Shown in pieces: positions 1 through 11,044 of a stretch of DNA of 64,000 bases (the stretch's first letter is position 1; the number at the start of each line of letters is the position of its first letter). The stretch lies in NCBI GenBank assembly GCA_034770075.1, contig JAVJAP010000106.1, forward strand, positions 868,001 to 932,000. The letters are read 5' to 3'. The DNA comes from Aralia elata (lineage: Eukaryota > Streptophyta > Magnoliopsida > Apiales > Araliaceae). The position numbers were made by a program, and so were the translations under genes. The notes beneath the pieces are model-generated. The model was not told the origin of the DNA and ran no database searches. It was given only the letters and a program-made list of their open reading frames with translations.

Positions 1-106
1 TGTCTTATTACCAGTAATCACATCAGACCATATGGTTCCCCTTCAGTTCTTCATTGACTGATTTGGCTCACCTGACGGTTTTCGACTCTTCTTCGGTGAT
101 TTTTCC

Positions 107-1219
107 GTGTCCGAGGAGCGCTGGGGCGCCTTGAGAATGGATGTCCTGATGGCCTGTGTCATCTCAGTTTTGTATTTGCCTGCAGGACCCGATCATTTGG
201 ATATGCGGATTGTGGCGGCCGTTCGAGCCCTTCGGGAGGATCACACCCTTCTCCCCATGATATTGGCGGATACCTATATGTCGGCCACATATTGCCAGTC
301 CTTCCGAGGAAGATTCTTCAGAGGGAGTTCGACCTTATTGTATATGTGGTTCATGAGTCATCTTAGTCCCTTCGGCCATTTCCGTCGCCAAGGGTTTTGC
401 TTCAGTCATGACATAACCACGCAGTTTTCGCTTCGTCCCGCGAGTTGTACTGATGTGGCCTCCTGGACATCATTTTTGTCTATCATTGAGGACCCCTTTC
501 ATCTATTGGTTTACTCGGGCTATTGCTCCTTCATGAGCTTCTTGACTCATGTGCCCTGGCATGGATTTCAATTCCCATTTGCTGGGTTAAGGGGTGTGAC
601 GACCTATCATCCCCTGGCGGGTTATGGGGCAGTTTGATCAGACACAGGATTTACACCCCTTCGCGGGTGCAGCCTCATACCGATTCCTTATATCATCCTG
701 TACAGAGAGGGATCTATTGCAGGTATACGAGCTTTGGGATCGCAGGATCTTTGCCGAATATAGTGCGAGCTGTCACATCCAGACATTTGCCTACGTACAG
801 TGGTTGCGTGGGAGACCTGGATTCGGCTAGTTTGAGTCGGACTGGGGCCTTTGATGACTCTGGAGTGATTTTTCACAGAAAATACCACAGACCATTCCAT
901 TTCAGCCGATTCTGCCCCGAGTCGGGTCGCTGAGGATTCCCGACTCCGCCTGGCCCTGATTACTACTGAAGCCGAGAGGGATGCCGCCCTTGCCGAGAGA
1001 GATGAGGCCATTCGGGCTAGAGATGTTGCCATTGCTGATAGAGAGGCCATTGTATTTCAGACCAGGGCAGGGGTAGATGCTCATTTTGGGACTGTCAGCC
1101 GAGCTACTGCTTTACTGGATCGTATTGATATGATGGGGCAGCAGATTGCAGGAGATGCTGATGCTTCAGATCTATCCACCACCCTGTCCATCCTGCTTCG
1201 GCTAGTTTCAGATTTGTAG
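107..1219 (+). pseudogene. Antisense ORF of the Tat element, DUF7745-like with C-terminal coiled coil
   Basis: A plus-strand reading opposite to gag-pol. The first part (107-637, 176 aa) carries a block around ILADTYMSA, LLYMWFMSHL and VPWHGFQFPF that resembles the plant retrotransposon-associated DUF7745 domain; this match is from memory. Near 612-624 the frame shifts, and the reading continues in another frame to about 830 (MGQFDQTQDLHPFA onward). From 932 to 1219 the original frame holds 95 residues of charged heptad-like sequence (AERDAALAERDEAIRARD), a likely coiled coil ending at TAG. No function is known for these accessory ORFs. At least one or two frameshifts break it. The first ATG is at 137, and the true start may lie further left. 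Confidence 0.6.
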
Positions 1220-1686
1220 ATTATTTTATTTCCTGCATAGACTATGTTGGTTTCATCAGTTATTGAAAGAGAAATCTTGTAATAAAACGACTTATATATA
1301 TAGACATGCATTTAAATTTAGTCATTTTCCCCTTTTTGTCGTATCATTGCCCTCCATTGGATCATCATTTTTGTCCAACTGACCATGATTTTGACATTTC
1401 GCCTTCTTTCTTTCCTCAAGACTTGATGGAGATTTGACAGATATTGCCGCACACCTTTTGATTTCGTCGGATTGAATCTCAGATTTTGGATAACTGTTTG
1501 GGTTGGATCAGGGTATGTATTCTGGGATGAAACTGGTTAGGCAGTTGGTTTCGGGAAGGTTTTGAGGGTGTAGGAAGGTTTTATCTGGCTATCGAAAATT
1601 GGTTTTGGTCAGGGAAAGGGATTATTTTTAAAGGATCGGAACCGCCGCCATGATGGCTGCCTACGTACCCCCACAAGTTGGAAGAT
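1220..1686. other. Noncoding spacer between the Tat antisense ORF and integrase
   Basis: There is no coding signal here. The antisense ORF and the integrase converge on this spacer. At 1655-1667 and 1693-1704 there are two TACGTA-containing blocks (GGCTGCCTACGTA and CCTACGTAGTTC). On the minus strand they read GAACTACGTAGG, then TACGTAGGCAGCC, just at and after the integrase stop codon. I recall a similar tract after pol in Tat elements of other dicots, but could not check this. Confidence 0.5.
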
Positions 1687-3064
1687 TCAGGTCCTACGTA
1701 GTTCGCTTGTCAGGGGAAAAAGGAACTGATGATTTAAGCGTAGAAACCGCTTCACCGAGTCAGAATTGAGGGGTTGTGGAAATACCTCACCATCCATTTC
1801 TTGCAATATGAGGGCCCCTCCGGATAGTACTTTCTTGATCACAAATGGCCCTTCCCAGTTCGGGGCAAACTTCCCCTTGGCCTCGTCTTGACAAGGCATG
1901 ACTCTTTTCAACACCAAATCGTTTTCCTTGAACTTCCGAAGTCTGTATCTTTTTATCGTTACGATCGAGAGATCCTCTTGTTGATATAGCTGACCATAAG
2001 CCAAATGGCAGCCACTCTCCTTTCATCAATCAGGGCCAATTGGTCATATCGACTTTGCATCCAATCCTCTTCGCTTATCTGAGCGTCGATCACTATTCTG
2101 AGGGACGCCATCTCAACCTCGACTGGTAGAACAACCTCCATTCCATACACCAAAACGTAAGGGTTGCCCCTGTAGAAGTACGCGTTGATGTTCGGTATGC
2201 CAGCAAGGTGAGGGGTAACAGATCTGGCCATCCCCGATGATTAGCAGACATTTTTGCCATGATCTTCTTGATGTTCTTATTGGCCGCCTCCACTGCCCCA
2301 TTCATTTTGGGACGGTAAATGACGGAATTGAGATGCTTAATCTTGAACTGGTCACACAGTCCTTTCATGAGGGCGTTGGTTTAAATTCTTGGCATTGTCG
2401 GAGACTACAACCTCAGGTTTTGCCCATATCGGCAAATGACATTATTCCTGATGAAGCTGACGATGACCCTCCTGAGTTACTTTAGGGAAAGAAGCTGCCT
2501 CTACCCATATTGGTGAAATAATCGATCATGACGAAAATGAACCGGTGCCCGTTTGCTCGCTTTGGGCTCTATTGGTCCGATTACATCCATTCCCCACATT
2601 GAAAATGGCCATGGGGAGGTCATACAATGCAGTTCATTGGGAGGTGTATGGATCACATTACCGTGCGCCTGGCATTGATAACACCGTTTGACATGATCAT
2701 CGCAATCGGCCTTCAAGCGTTAACCAATAATACCCTGTCCTCAAGATCTTTTTTTGGCCAACATCGGTCCACTCATATGTGGCCCACACACCCCGCCATG
2801 GATTTTCATTCATAATCCTTTGGGATTGCGTTATCGTCTACGCATTGCAACAGTCCCAATCCGGCATCCCTTTTGTAAAGAGAAATCGCCACTCAGGTAA
2901 AACTTCATCGCCATCTTTTGAATTCTCATCCTTTCAGTCCGATTTGCCTGATCGGGAAGGGATCTGTCTCTCAGATATTCCCTTATGTCGTGATACCAGG
3001 GCTGCCTCGTCAACACCACCTCATTTTGATAACACTGCCACATTTTCCTCATATGCCGGGGCAT
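1687..3064 (-). pseudogene. int: Tat integrase
   Basis: This enzyme inserts the cDNA copy into host DNA. The zinc-binding part shows HVKRCYQCQAHGN (about 2640-2700). The first catalytic aspartate sits in WGMDVIGPIEP. The glutamate region is in KMNGAVEAANKNIKK (about 2290-2330), in the expected setting of a DDE core. The C-terminal part (1687-2004) contains FAPNWEGPFVIKKV, the GPF motif of Ty3/gypsy integrases, and ends with TGA at 1687-1689. The domain is split over at least five frames (2831-3064, 2501-2716, 2093-2368, 1959-2231, 1687-2004), so it is a pseudogene. Confidence 0.85.
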
Positions 3065-3097
3065 TCTGTACGGATGATCTCAATCTGTGGACTGTCC

Positions 3098-3660
3098 CTA
3101 CTCTTGATCACGTGGATTAAGGAAGCCAAAGTCCGCCAATGCATCGGCAAAATCATTTCGTCCCCGAGGAATATGGCGGAAAGGCGATATCTTCGAACCT
3201 CTTTCATAAGCTGGGTGACACAACGATGGTATGGAAGTTAACCGAAGCTCCTTAGTGTTGTATACCCCGATTGTTTGTCTGATTACCAACTCTGAATCCC
3301 CGAACACCGCTAGTCTTTTTACTCCCATGTCACGGGCCAATCGGAGTCCCAAGATACAACCCCTCGTATTCAGCGGTGTTGTTCGAATTGCTGAAACGAA
3401 GTTTAGTGGCCACGGGGTATTGTTCTCCCGGTGATAGAGACTAAGACCGCTCCGGCTCCTGCCCCCCTCGGCATTCATGGCACCATCAAAATACAGCTTC
3501 CAGAATTGTCCCTCGTCATCACATTTTTCGCGCGATACCCCAAAATATATCTTCGCCCGGGAGAGGAGTTTCTAACGGCTCCATCCCTCCTGCCGGGGCT
3601 TTCTGCCAACTGATCTGCAATTCCCTGCCCTTTCATGGCCTTCTGGGTCACGTACACCAT
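3098..3660 (-). pseudogene. Tat second (archaeal-type) RNase H
   Basis: Downstream of the ordinary RNase H lies a second RNase H-like region. The frames starting near 3660 and 3478 carry GQGIADQLAESP, then MNAEGG, FVSAIRTTPLNTRGCILGL and VFGDSELVIRQ, with the acidic D of GDSELV conserved. Tat and Ogre elements are known to hold an additional RNase H of archaeal type here. It is thought to remove the RNA template during reverse transcription. A frameshift at about 3478 separates the halves. Confidence 0.75.
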
Positions 3661-4241
3661 GTCAAACTGTTGGTAAAATTAACTGCCATCCTTGATAGTC
3701 GACAATTCAGCATGGGCCTTTCGAAAATATATTTCAGGGGATCCATTCTTGATATCAGGTACGTTGTATGCCCATGGAGGTAGTGCTGTAATCTCCCTGC
3801 AGCCCAGGCCAGAGCACAACAGGTCTTCTCAATGGGAGTGTAATTCTGCTCACATTGGCTAAATCTTTTGCTGAGGTAATAGATGGCCTGCTCTTTTCCC
3901 ACCTCATTTTTCTGTCCCAACATACATCCCATCGCGATGGCATTTACCGATATATACATAAACAGAGGGATCCCATCCTTCGGGGGTACCAGCACTGGTG
4001 CTTCAGTCAACTGCTTTTTAATGGTCTGAAAAGCCTTCTGACATTGCTCATTCCACTCTTGGGAAACCCCTTTTCTTAACAGTTTGAAAATGGGCTCACA
4101 TGTAGTCGTCAAGTGGGATATAAAACGGCTGATAAAGTTTATCCTTCCGAGGAATCCCCTTATCTCCTTCTCTGTGCGAGGTGGCTGGCATATCCACAAT
4201 GGCCTTAATCTTTGCTGGATCCAACTCAATGCCCCGATCAC
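3648..4241 (-). pseudogene. Tat RNase H (first copy, after RT)
   Basis: The frame continues the RT connection segment (EKEIRGFLGRINFISRFI) into an RNase H domain with AFQTIKKQLTEAPVL, YYLSKRFSQCEQNYTPIEK and LIWAA-type residues (CCALAWAAGRLQHYL). The first catalytic aspartate is expected after PLFMYISVNA, where D appears to be replaced (YISVNA rather than Y-D/S-x-x). This agrees with this domain being degenerate in Tat elements that keep the second RNase H. The frame differs from that of RT, so a frameshift lies near 4170. Confidence 0.78.
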
Positions 4242-5242
4242 TAACCAGGAAACCCAAGAGCTTGCCCGACTGTACTCCGAAAGCGCACTTGGCTGGATTG
4301 AGTTTCAAATTATACTTTCTGAGCCGATCGAATAGCTTTTTGAGATGGGTTATATGATCAGATTCTACCTTCGATTTCACAATAATGTCATCCACGTAGA
4401 CTTCTATCTCCTTGTGCATCATATCGTGGAACAAGGCCATCATGGCTCTCTGATAAGTAGCCCCTGCATTTGTGAGCCCGAAAGCCAGTCGTCTGTAGCA
4501 GAAAGTGCCCCAGGGGGTGATGAATGCGGTCTTTTCCCGATCTTCCTCCGCCACCATTATCTGATGATATCCTGCGAAAGCAATCCACAAAAGAGTACAT
4601 TTCGTACTGGGCTGTGTTATCCACCAGGATGTGTATGAAAGGCACCGGGAAGTTATCCTTGAGACTGGCCTTGTTTAGATCTCTGTAGTCTACGCATACC
4701 CTCACCTTTCCTCCAGGTTTAGCCACTGGGACCACATTGGATAGCCATTCCGGGTAAGTGGACACCATAATGATTCCCGCCCTGAAACTGTTTGATGATC
4801 TCTTCCTTCACTTTTAAGCTCCACTCAGGTTTCAACTTTCTTAGTTTCTGCTTGACAGGCCTGAAAACCCTCCTTGATGGGTAACCGGTGCACCACAATG
4901 TCGGTGGACAATCCGATCATATCCTCGTGCGACCAGGCAAAGACATCCTCATATTGGCTTAGTAACTCAATTATTTCTGCTTTTTGGCTGGGGGTAAGGT
5001 CTGTCCCTATCTTGAGTTCTTTTGGATTGTCAGGGGTTCCGATATCTATAGTGATGGTTTGGTCCAAATTGGGTTTGGGTTTATCTTCGACCCATCCTTT
5101 GATCTCATCAGGTGCGTCGTCGTAATCTGTCTCGTCTTGTTCAATGCCCATTAAATCGAAATCCAGCTCAATGTCAAAATCATAATCATCATTCAAATTT
5201 GAAAGACCATTTGTTAGGCAAGGATTACTCAAATGGGTACAC
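4096..5242 (-). pseudogene. Tat reverse transcriptase
   Basis: RT copies the element RNA into DNA. In order the sequence shows an acidic linker (DYDFDIELDFDLMG), the RT start (DIVVHRLPIKEGF), PEWLSNVVPVAKPGGKVRVC, DYRDLNKA, TPWGTFCYRRLAFGL, the catalytic YVDD box in EVYVDDIIVKS (intact), and LKLNPAKCAFGV. Frameshifts near 4850 and 4600 split it into three frames (5274-4825, 4768-4388, 4590-4096). The first exon-like base is 5242, directly after the proposed intron, and the frame then joins the protease ORF without a shift. Confidence 0.88.
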
Positions 5243-5392
5243 CTGACATGAAACAAAATACTTGTCATATACAAATCGATTTTTCACGATGATCGCATTT
5301 TCAAATAACAAGAAGAAACGACATAATGATGCAGAAATAAAACAACAACAAAAATAAACTTCTTCATTCCCCCATCATCTGGGGTCAATCAC
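5243..5392 (-). other. Probable in-frame 150-nt intron between protease and RT
   Basis: On the minus strand the segment begins GTGATTGACC and ends in a T-rich tract with TTTCATGTCAG. Its length is 150 nt, and joining 5393 to 5242 keeps the reading frame: a split Gly codon (GG+G), then C-T-H-L-S-N-P. The unspliced message meets TGA at 5391-5389, inside the donor GTGA itself. Ogre elements are known to carry a short intron at exactly this place; this assignment is inferred from sequence only. Confidence 0.72.
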
Positions 5393-6576
5393 CCTGACGT
5401 CGAGCTGTACCCTTTTTTGGATATTACTGGTTTCTGGGTCCAATTGTCGATGGTCAGGTCAGATGAAATGCGCCGGATAAAGGAGGGCCTCACATCGGAC
5501 ACCTCCCCGATGATTACGGATACGTCGCCTGAATCCTTCTCCATATCTTCTCCAGGAATAATCAGCCCTGCCCAATCGATGACAGGCACAACTTGTTGGG
5601 CTCCCGGTGGTGCGATAACATTCGTCCCCTCCCTACTGCTTGTTGATTGTCTGGGGATATAGCATTTGGTTTCAAACTCCTTTGCGACCTCCTGCAGGAA
5701 ACTTTCCCTCCGGGCCGACTCATTACGTGTGGGGGTTAACTCTTCATTCCCTGCCCCAATCACAGGTCCGCTGATCCCCTGCTCATTGTCGACTTTGGTC
5801 ACTGGGCTGCCAACTAGTCGAATCGGAGTCGCACGCTGACGGTGTCCCCGTACTGCGCCCACATGGTATCCCAATCCTGCCTTGCCTATCTGCTGTGGTA
5901 GGTGGATGGGCTTGATGATTCCCTGACTGCTTTTCCCTAGTCCCTGTCCAGGTTGGAAGTTCATTTTAATCATTTCCCTTGCCACAAAGGTGAGTTCCGG
6001 AGAGACCCTTGGTTTCACAGCTGGAGCTCCCAGGCATTTATAATGGGGAGTGCTAATCTCTAGTGCTTGAAAGCTGGCAGGTGCCGCTGACTCATCCACA
6101 TTGATTACTGGTAGGCCACTCCTGGGAGGAGAAGGGTCATCACATTCGGCCGAGATTGTTACCAGATTCCCATCGATGATCAACTTGATTTGTTGGTGGA
6201 GCGTGGAAGGAACTGCCCCGACCATGTGTATCCACGGCCTCCCTAACAGCAGGTTGTAGCTTGCCGTGATATCCAGGACTTGGAAGGAGATATCAAAAGT
6301 ACAGGGTCCTATCTCCACTGGCAATTCTATCTCCCCGATGGTGTCCCTCCGGGATCCGTCAAAAGCCCGAACCACCACATGACTGGCCCGCAGGCGCTTG
6401 GGACTGATGTTCATTTTCTTCAGCGTACTGAGAGGACATATATTCAATGCCGATCCCCCGTCGATCAGTACCCCGTTCATGACATATCCTGAGGAGATTA
6501 CTGCAATGTGTAGCGGTTTTCGGTGCAAGACCCCTTCCCTCTTCGGGAATGTCCTCATCTGTAAAGGATATTGCAT
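5389..6576 (-). pseudogene. Tat aspartic protease followed by a G-patch domain
   Basis: This protease cuts the Gag-Pol polyprotein. The active site is VLIDGGSALNICP (residues 37-49, D-G-G-S), followed by VVVRAFDGSRRDTIGEI and LLGRPWIHMVGAVPSTLHQ, the second conserved protease block. Further on, MIKMNFQPGQGLGKSSQG and KAGLGYHVG form a glycine-rich G-patch, an RNA-binding module also seen after the protease of some betaretroviruses. The ORF overlaps gag in another frame near 6530, where one base shift interrupts a formerly continuous Gag-Pro ORF. It ends at TGA inside the intron donor. Confidence 0.85.
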
Positions 6577-8215
6577 CGGTTTCCAATAAGTGGCCTACCA
6601 ACCGGCCGAAACCCTCCTCACTAATTTCTTTGGGCACAAATGCCTCCTCCAGAACCTTCATCAGGGTTTTGCAATGCTCACTGGATGACAACACCAAATC
6701 CATGACTGATGTTAGGGTTGATTCCTCGTTTAAAATCTGGATCCCCCTCATTTCTGGGTGATCCATCCTTTTCAAAAACTCTATGGCCCTTTCCTCAGAA
6801 ACCTCTTCATTTTTTCTCTTTTGGCTCTCAAGGACTCGCTCGGGCAGATATAAGGGGTTCCCCTTGGTCGTCACGGAAGCACAACTGACCGCTTCCTCTG
6901 GCATTCCCCCATAATTCCAGGGTACAGTCTTCAGACTACTGATAGGGAGTTGCGGCCTGGCTGCAAGGATGATGGGCCTCGGGGCTGTCAACTTGACAGG
7001 TCCTTCCATGCCATTTGTACTTATCCCTATCAACCTGATGGGCGTTACCCGTGCATTCCCATGATCGTGTATTACGTTGATCATCTCCTCAATTTTCTGC
7101 ACGTAGTTCAACCTTGGCGGCCCCCCAGCCTCACTTGCCTCTGTCACATTGACTCCCCCCCCATCATGTCTTGGCAGGGGATTTGCCTTAACATTCGGGG
7201 AGTCTGGCTGCTCCACCACAATTTCCCCGTTGTCGATCATGTTCTGAATTATATGTTTCAATGTCCAACAATCCTGTGTATCATGACCCGGGGAACCCGA
7301 GTGATAGGCGCACCGCTTGCTTGGATCAAATGATTCGTTCATTGGGGGGGTTACCTGTGCGGCCATGCCCCTCCATCGTTGGGCATATTCCCTGAAGGAC
7401 TCCCTAGGCTGTTTCTTAACCTTTGTCATTTGGTACCTGTCAGGGGCCATCTGGGCCTGAAAGCTGTATTGGGTCAAGAAGGTATGGGCCAATTCCTCCC
7501 AGTTGTGGATTCGGGCGTTGTCGAGGCGGGCATACCAGATTCTTGCCTCCCCTGTTAAGCTTTTCTGGAATAGTTGCATTCTTAACCCCTCGTCCTCGGC
7601 ATAAGCCCCGAGTTCTCCAATGTATATTTTCAAGTGTGTATAGGGGTCTCCCTTTCCATTGTACTTTTCAAACTCGGGAACTTTGAACTTTTCTGGATAT
7701 CTGGCTCCGGGGAAAACACATAAATCCGAGTAATTAACCCTGCCCAGGGATCCTATGCCCTTTAGAGATTGGATGGTTTCCTCTATGTGTTTTATTTTTC
7801 TTCGAAGGTCGTCATTATCCCCCTCTTCTGGGATAGTAATCACTGTCCTGCTAGGTATGGGAACGGGCCTTGGGATGACTGGCTCGTCCTTGAGTCGGGG
7901 TTGGTCCTCTTTAAGCAAGTTTGTACCATTTTTAGGAGGATTCTGATCATCCCCTGGCGGTGGAATATTATGCGATCCCTGGTTTGCCGGATCTTGTCTG
8001 ATTAAGAATTGTTCCTTTAACATTGTGGCCATTTCCATCATCTGTCTTTTAAAATCATCAAACTCCTCCCGAGATATGGAACTATGGTTGGGAAGATCAG
8101 CCATTTCAGAGGTAGAGGCCTGGGCTTTCTTAGACTGCGAACGGGTTTGAGGAGCAATCCTACAGAGACAAAATGGTTCGAAGTTTAGTCCTGGGAAATG
8201 AAAACATGGATGCAT
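6359..8215 (-). pseudogene. gag: Tat Gag
   Basis: Gag is the structural particle protein. The reading is 618 aa; the last about 60 residues are out of frame with the true continuation into protease. The N-terminal part is rich in Q/S/P (TRSQSKKAQASTSEM), followed by a coiled-coil-like stretch (DNDDLRRKIKHIEETIQSL), the capsid core (FKVPEFEKYNGKGDP, MQLFQKSLTGEARIWY, WEELAHTFLTQYSFQ) and a zinc-knuckle-like CAYHSGSPGHDTQDC. The start is uncertain: ATG at 8215 gives an odd hydrophobic leader, and the next ATG (MADLPNHSS) lies near 8104. Confidence 0.87.
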
Positions 8216-8875
8216 GCTAAAGCTATAACTTTTTTGTGTTTTGGGGTTCTTTATTCTTTCCCTGCAAAAGAGAAAGTTAGTAGTCCTTTAGTGCCATAAC
8301 CAATGCTAAACATGCTTTATTATGCTCCCCCAACTATTCCCTGCAATTCACAGCGGTTAGTAATCTCTTTCGACATAGAAAAAGGGATGTATGAATATTG
8401 AATGAGATCATGACATTTAGACATATAAACGTAAAAAGGCATGAAGAGACTTTTCCTGCGTTGGGTTATTCTGAGGATGACCTATCCTAGGGTTACTCTC
8501 ACGGGCTTTTCGGCATGAAGGCTCCCAAATCTTCCGCAATCTACTCGTTTTGAGCCCTTTCGATTGGAGCGGATTTGAGTGGTGCGTTTCCTGAGCCATC
8601 TCCGGGGAGCAGCCCCATCGAGTCCAGTAATAAGCAACCGACAGGTTCGCCTCAGGAGGAGGTACTCTCTCAACATACATTCACATTCATCGTCCTCACC
8701 GTATGCAAATGATTTCTTTAAAGTAAAGCCATTCCATTCAATCATTCATTCATTGGACAACAACACACATTCGCACAACAAAAGTAAAAAATCAAAATAT
8801 CGCACACACACACATTTTATGAATTTTAAAGGATAGGACAGCATCAAGATTTGAACGCGGCTTAAGCCCTCTAAT
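8216..8875 (-). other. Tat 5' untranslated leader
   Basis: No gene is seen between the primer-binding site and gag. It contains a (CA)n run at 8801-8814 that belongs to a 51-bp arm (8801-8851) complementary to LTR sequence at 9229-9280. Confidence 0.6.
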
Positions 8876-8894
8876 GTCCCCAGCAGAGTCGCCA
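8876..8894 (-). other. Tat primer-binding site
   Basis: The minus strand reads TGGCGACTCTGCTGGGGAC, two bases inside the LTR end. It starts with TGG, the complement of a tRNA CCA tail. It matches the arginine-tRNA type site I know from Ogre and Tat elements (from memory). Confidence 0.8.
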
Positions 8895-9180
8895 GCTGTC
8901 GACGCCGGGTTTTTTCGCTTTCTCGGTCTTTGGTCTTTTCCAATTTTAGCCTTTTGGTTTAGATGATTTTTGGAAAAGGTCGGCATTGAGGTCGACGGGG
9001 TTTTGAAAGATCGTTTTTATGATGAGCCAATTAACCAGAGTCGCCAGTTGGTATATTTGAAATGGATGTACCAACTCATCCGAGTTTTCGTTCTTTTGTA
9101 AATCGCTGGCTCATATGTGACTCCGAATTAATTTGGTCTGCGAATTGAGATTCATAGAGTTCGGGGGCTTGCTTAAGTGA

Positions 9181-9203
9181 GGGGAAGGTGTTAGGCACCC
9201 CTC
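9181..9203 (-). other. Conserved-looking hairpin in the Tat LTR
   Basis: The sequence GGTGTTAGGCACC can fold as GGTG/CACC around TTAGG, with flanking G and C runs. I recall the word GGTGTTAGGCACC from LTRs of related elements in other dicots; this is unverified. Confidence 0.4.
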
Positions 9204-10566
9204 GACTTCCGTGAAACACGGTTACCGCAATCTTGATGCTTTTCCTATCCTTTAATTCATGAAATGTGTGTGTGTGTGCGCAGTGCGTGTGTGTGTGTGT
9301 GTGTGCTTATGTGAATGTTGTGGTGAGTTTGTATGAAAGAATCATTTGGATTTTAGGGAAAATTGTGTTTTACTTTGAGATACTTCGGAACGTCCTTTTC
9401 GGCATACACGAGAAAGCTTTATTCTTTATGAGAAAGGTTTGATTTTAATTGTCCAAAACTATGGGATTTTCATTAAGTGTCGTTTTAACAAAACAAGAGT
9501 TTTAAACCTTCGTCAAAATAGGAATTGAGATCTATAACGTTGCTTTCATAAAATGATGGGCAATTTCTAGGATCTCTTTCACCCTATGCATAAAGATTTA
9601 ATAAAACGTTACTTATTTGCAAAATCATTTTGTGTGGTGTTTTGGAAAACGATCTTTCTTTAGCTTCCTCGTCAGATAGGAATCGACATTCATTAATATT
9701 TCTCAAATTTTAAACTCGTGATTCTAATATCCTACTTTGCTTGATTTTTATGAAAATCTTATCATTTAGCTTTGAAATCAATTTCGCGTCATAAATCGAA
9801 TCGAGCATAAACACGCGTCGAGGCTATTCATGGGCATGTAAGCCATCAAAATATCCCCGAACGCCAACAATCACAAATTTCACTATTTCGGGGCCTTAAA
9901 CACGATTCCCGCCTTGGCGTCGTTTAAGGCCCAAAGGTTACATGTTACAAAACGAGCATCTTGAATCTATCACATACATCAAAACGGTTCCATCATCGGA
10001 TTTGGACCTCGGGGTCGCATTCCTAGGCTCACACGAGATTAATAGTTGACTTCTAAATGAATATTACATTACTAACCAACCCGGGTTTATCTAATATACC
10101 ATGATATCCGGAAATGACAATCTAAATAAATTTACACCCAATAAATTATCACAAACAAGCTAGAAATTTTATCAATTGGATATCCTCGGGTTATTAGGAA
10201 GAATTTTGTTCCGATGGAACCCTCCCTAATAATCCATAATCCATGATTGTGCAACAATATACATGAAAACTACATCCCATCTAAGCAAATAAGATGATAT
10301 GAATTGTTATAACAAAAGGAATTTTTACCTTGCAAAATGATCTCAAAAAGGATGAAGTCTTGGTATTTGAAATAGGATGAGAAATATATTTGATACAATC
10401 AAAATTAAAGGAGTAAAATTTCTCTCTTTTTCCTCTCTTTTCTTCCTATTTTTGTTGCAAAATCTACTATTTTTCTCTCAAATTCCGTGCTGCTGTTTGC
10501 TGTTTTTCTTCTTCTTCTCCAAAAATTTGCTGAACTTGCTGAACCTCCTGTATGCTGCCCGAAGCG

Positions 10567-10576
10567 GCTTAAATAG
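10567..10576 (-). promoter_or_regulatory. TATA-like box in the Tat LTR
   Basis: The minus strand reads CTATTTAAGC just after the GC-rich patch, the expected side for transcription toward gag. It is the only such box near the patch; the start site cannot be confirmed. Confidence 0.35.
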
Positions 10577-11044
10577 GCTGGCCAGAGCCAGCCGCAGATC
10601 TATCTGCGGCTGGACCGCAGATGGATCTGCGGCTGGCCAGCTGGCACGCCTCCCATCGCACTCAGCTGGTAGTGCCTGGTTTCCTGGTTTCCGTGCTGGC
10701 GCACCCACTTGGCCGCAGAATCTATCCGCGGCTGGCGGGCCTGACTTTCTCGATTTTCGTGCCACGCCTCGATTTTTCGTGCCGCAACGTCGGTTTTTTT
10801 TCGCTGACAGGCTCGGGTTCTGCAGTCCGGGAATTTCCGGGAGACGTGCCACCACCTCATTCGGAAGTAAATGCCAGCCTCGGACGGCCTTATTGTCACG
10901 TAAACTTGGGTTGCCCAAAACATTGCGGCGGTGCCGGGCGCTCGCCCTTGTGCCCGCTCCTTTGCTCCCGCAAGCTGGTTCAATTGACGATTTCGCCCTC
11001 CTGTCATGGTTAGTAGAAGGAAACGCAAAATTTGGGCGTCTACA

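Larger units (their letters stand above)
1..11044 (-). mobile_element. Tat/Ogre-type Ty3/gypsy retrotransposon, 3' end outside window
   Basis: Read on the minus strand the order is LTR, primer-binding site, Gag, protease with G-patch, intron, RT, RNase H, a second RNase H, integrase, and then an ORF on the opposite strand. A second RNase H and an antisense ORF between pol and the 3' LTR are known for the Tat group of Ty3/gypsy elements; an intron ahead of RT is known for Ogre. The right end meets copia LTR sequence at 11045, so the element landed inside the copia-A 5' LTR. The 3' LTR must lie left of position 1. Gag, pol and the antisense ORF all contain frameshifts, so this copy is inactive. 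Confidence 0.88.
8897..11044 (-). repeat. Tat 5' LTR, 2148 bp
   Basis: Minus-strand ends are TGTAGACGCC at 11044 and GGCGTCGACA at 8897, an inverted repeat with one mismatch. The primer-binding site follows two bases after the right boundary. The LTR includes a GC-rich patch at 10557-10990 with repeated CTGCGGCTGG and CCGCAGAT words, a TATA-like box near 10567, a (TG)n run at 9265-9306 and a GGTG/CACC hairpin at 9181-9203. Long open frames in the GC patch are a composition effect. Confidence 0.87.
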
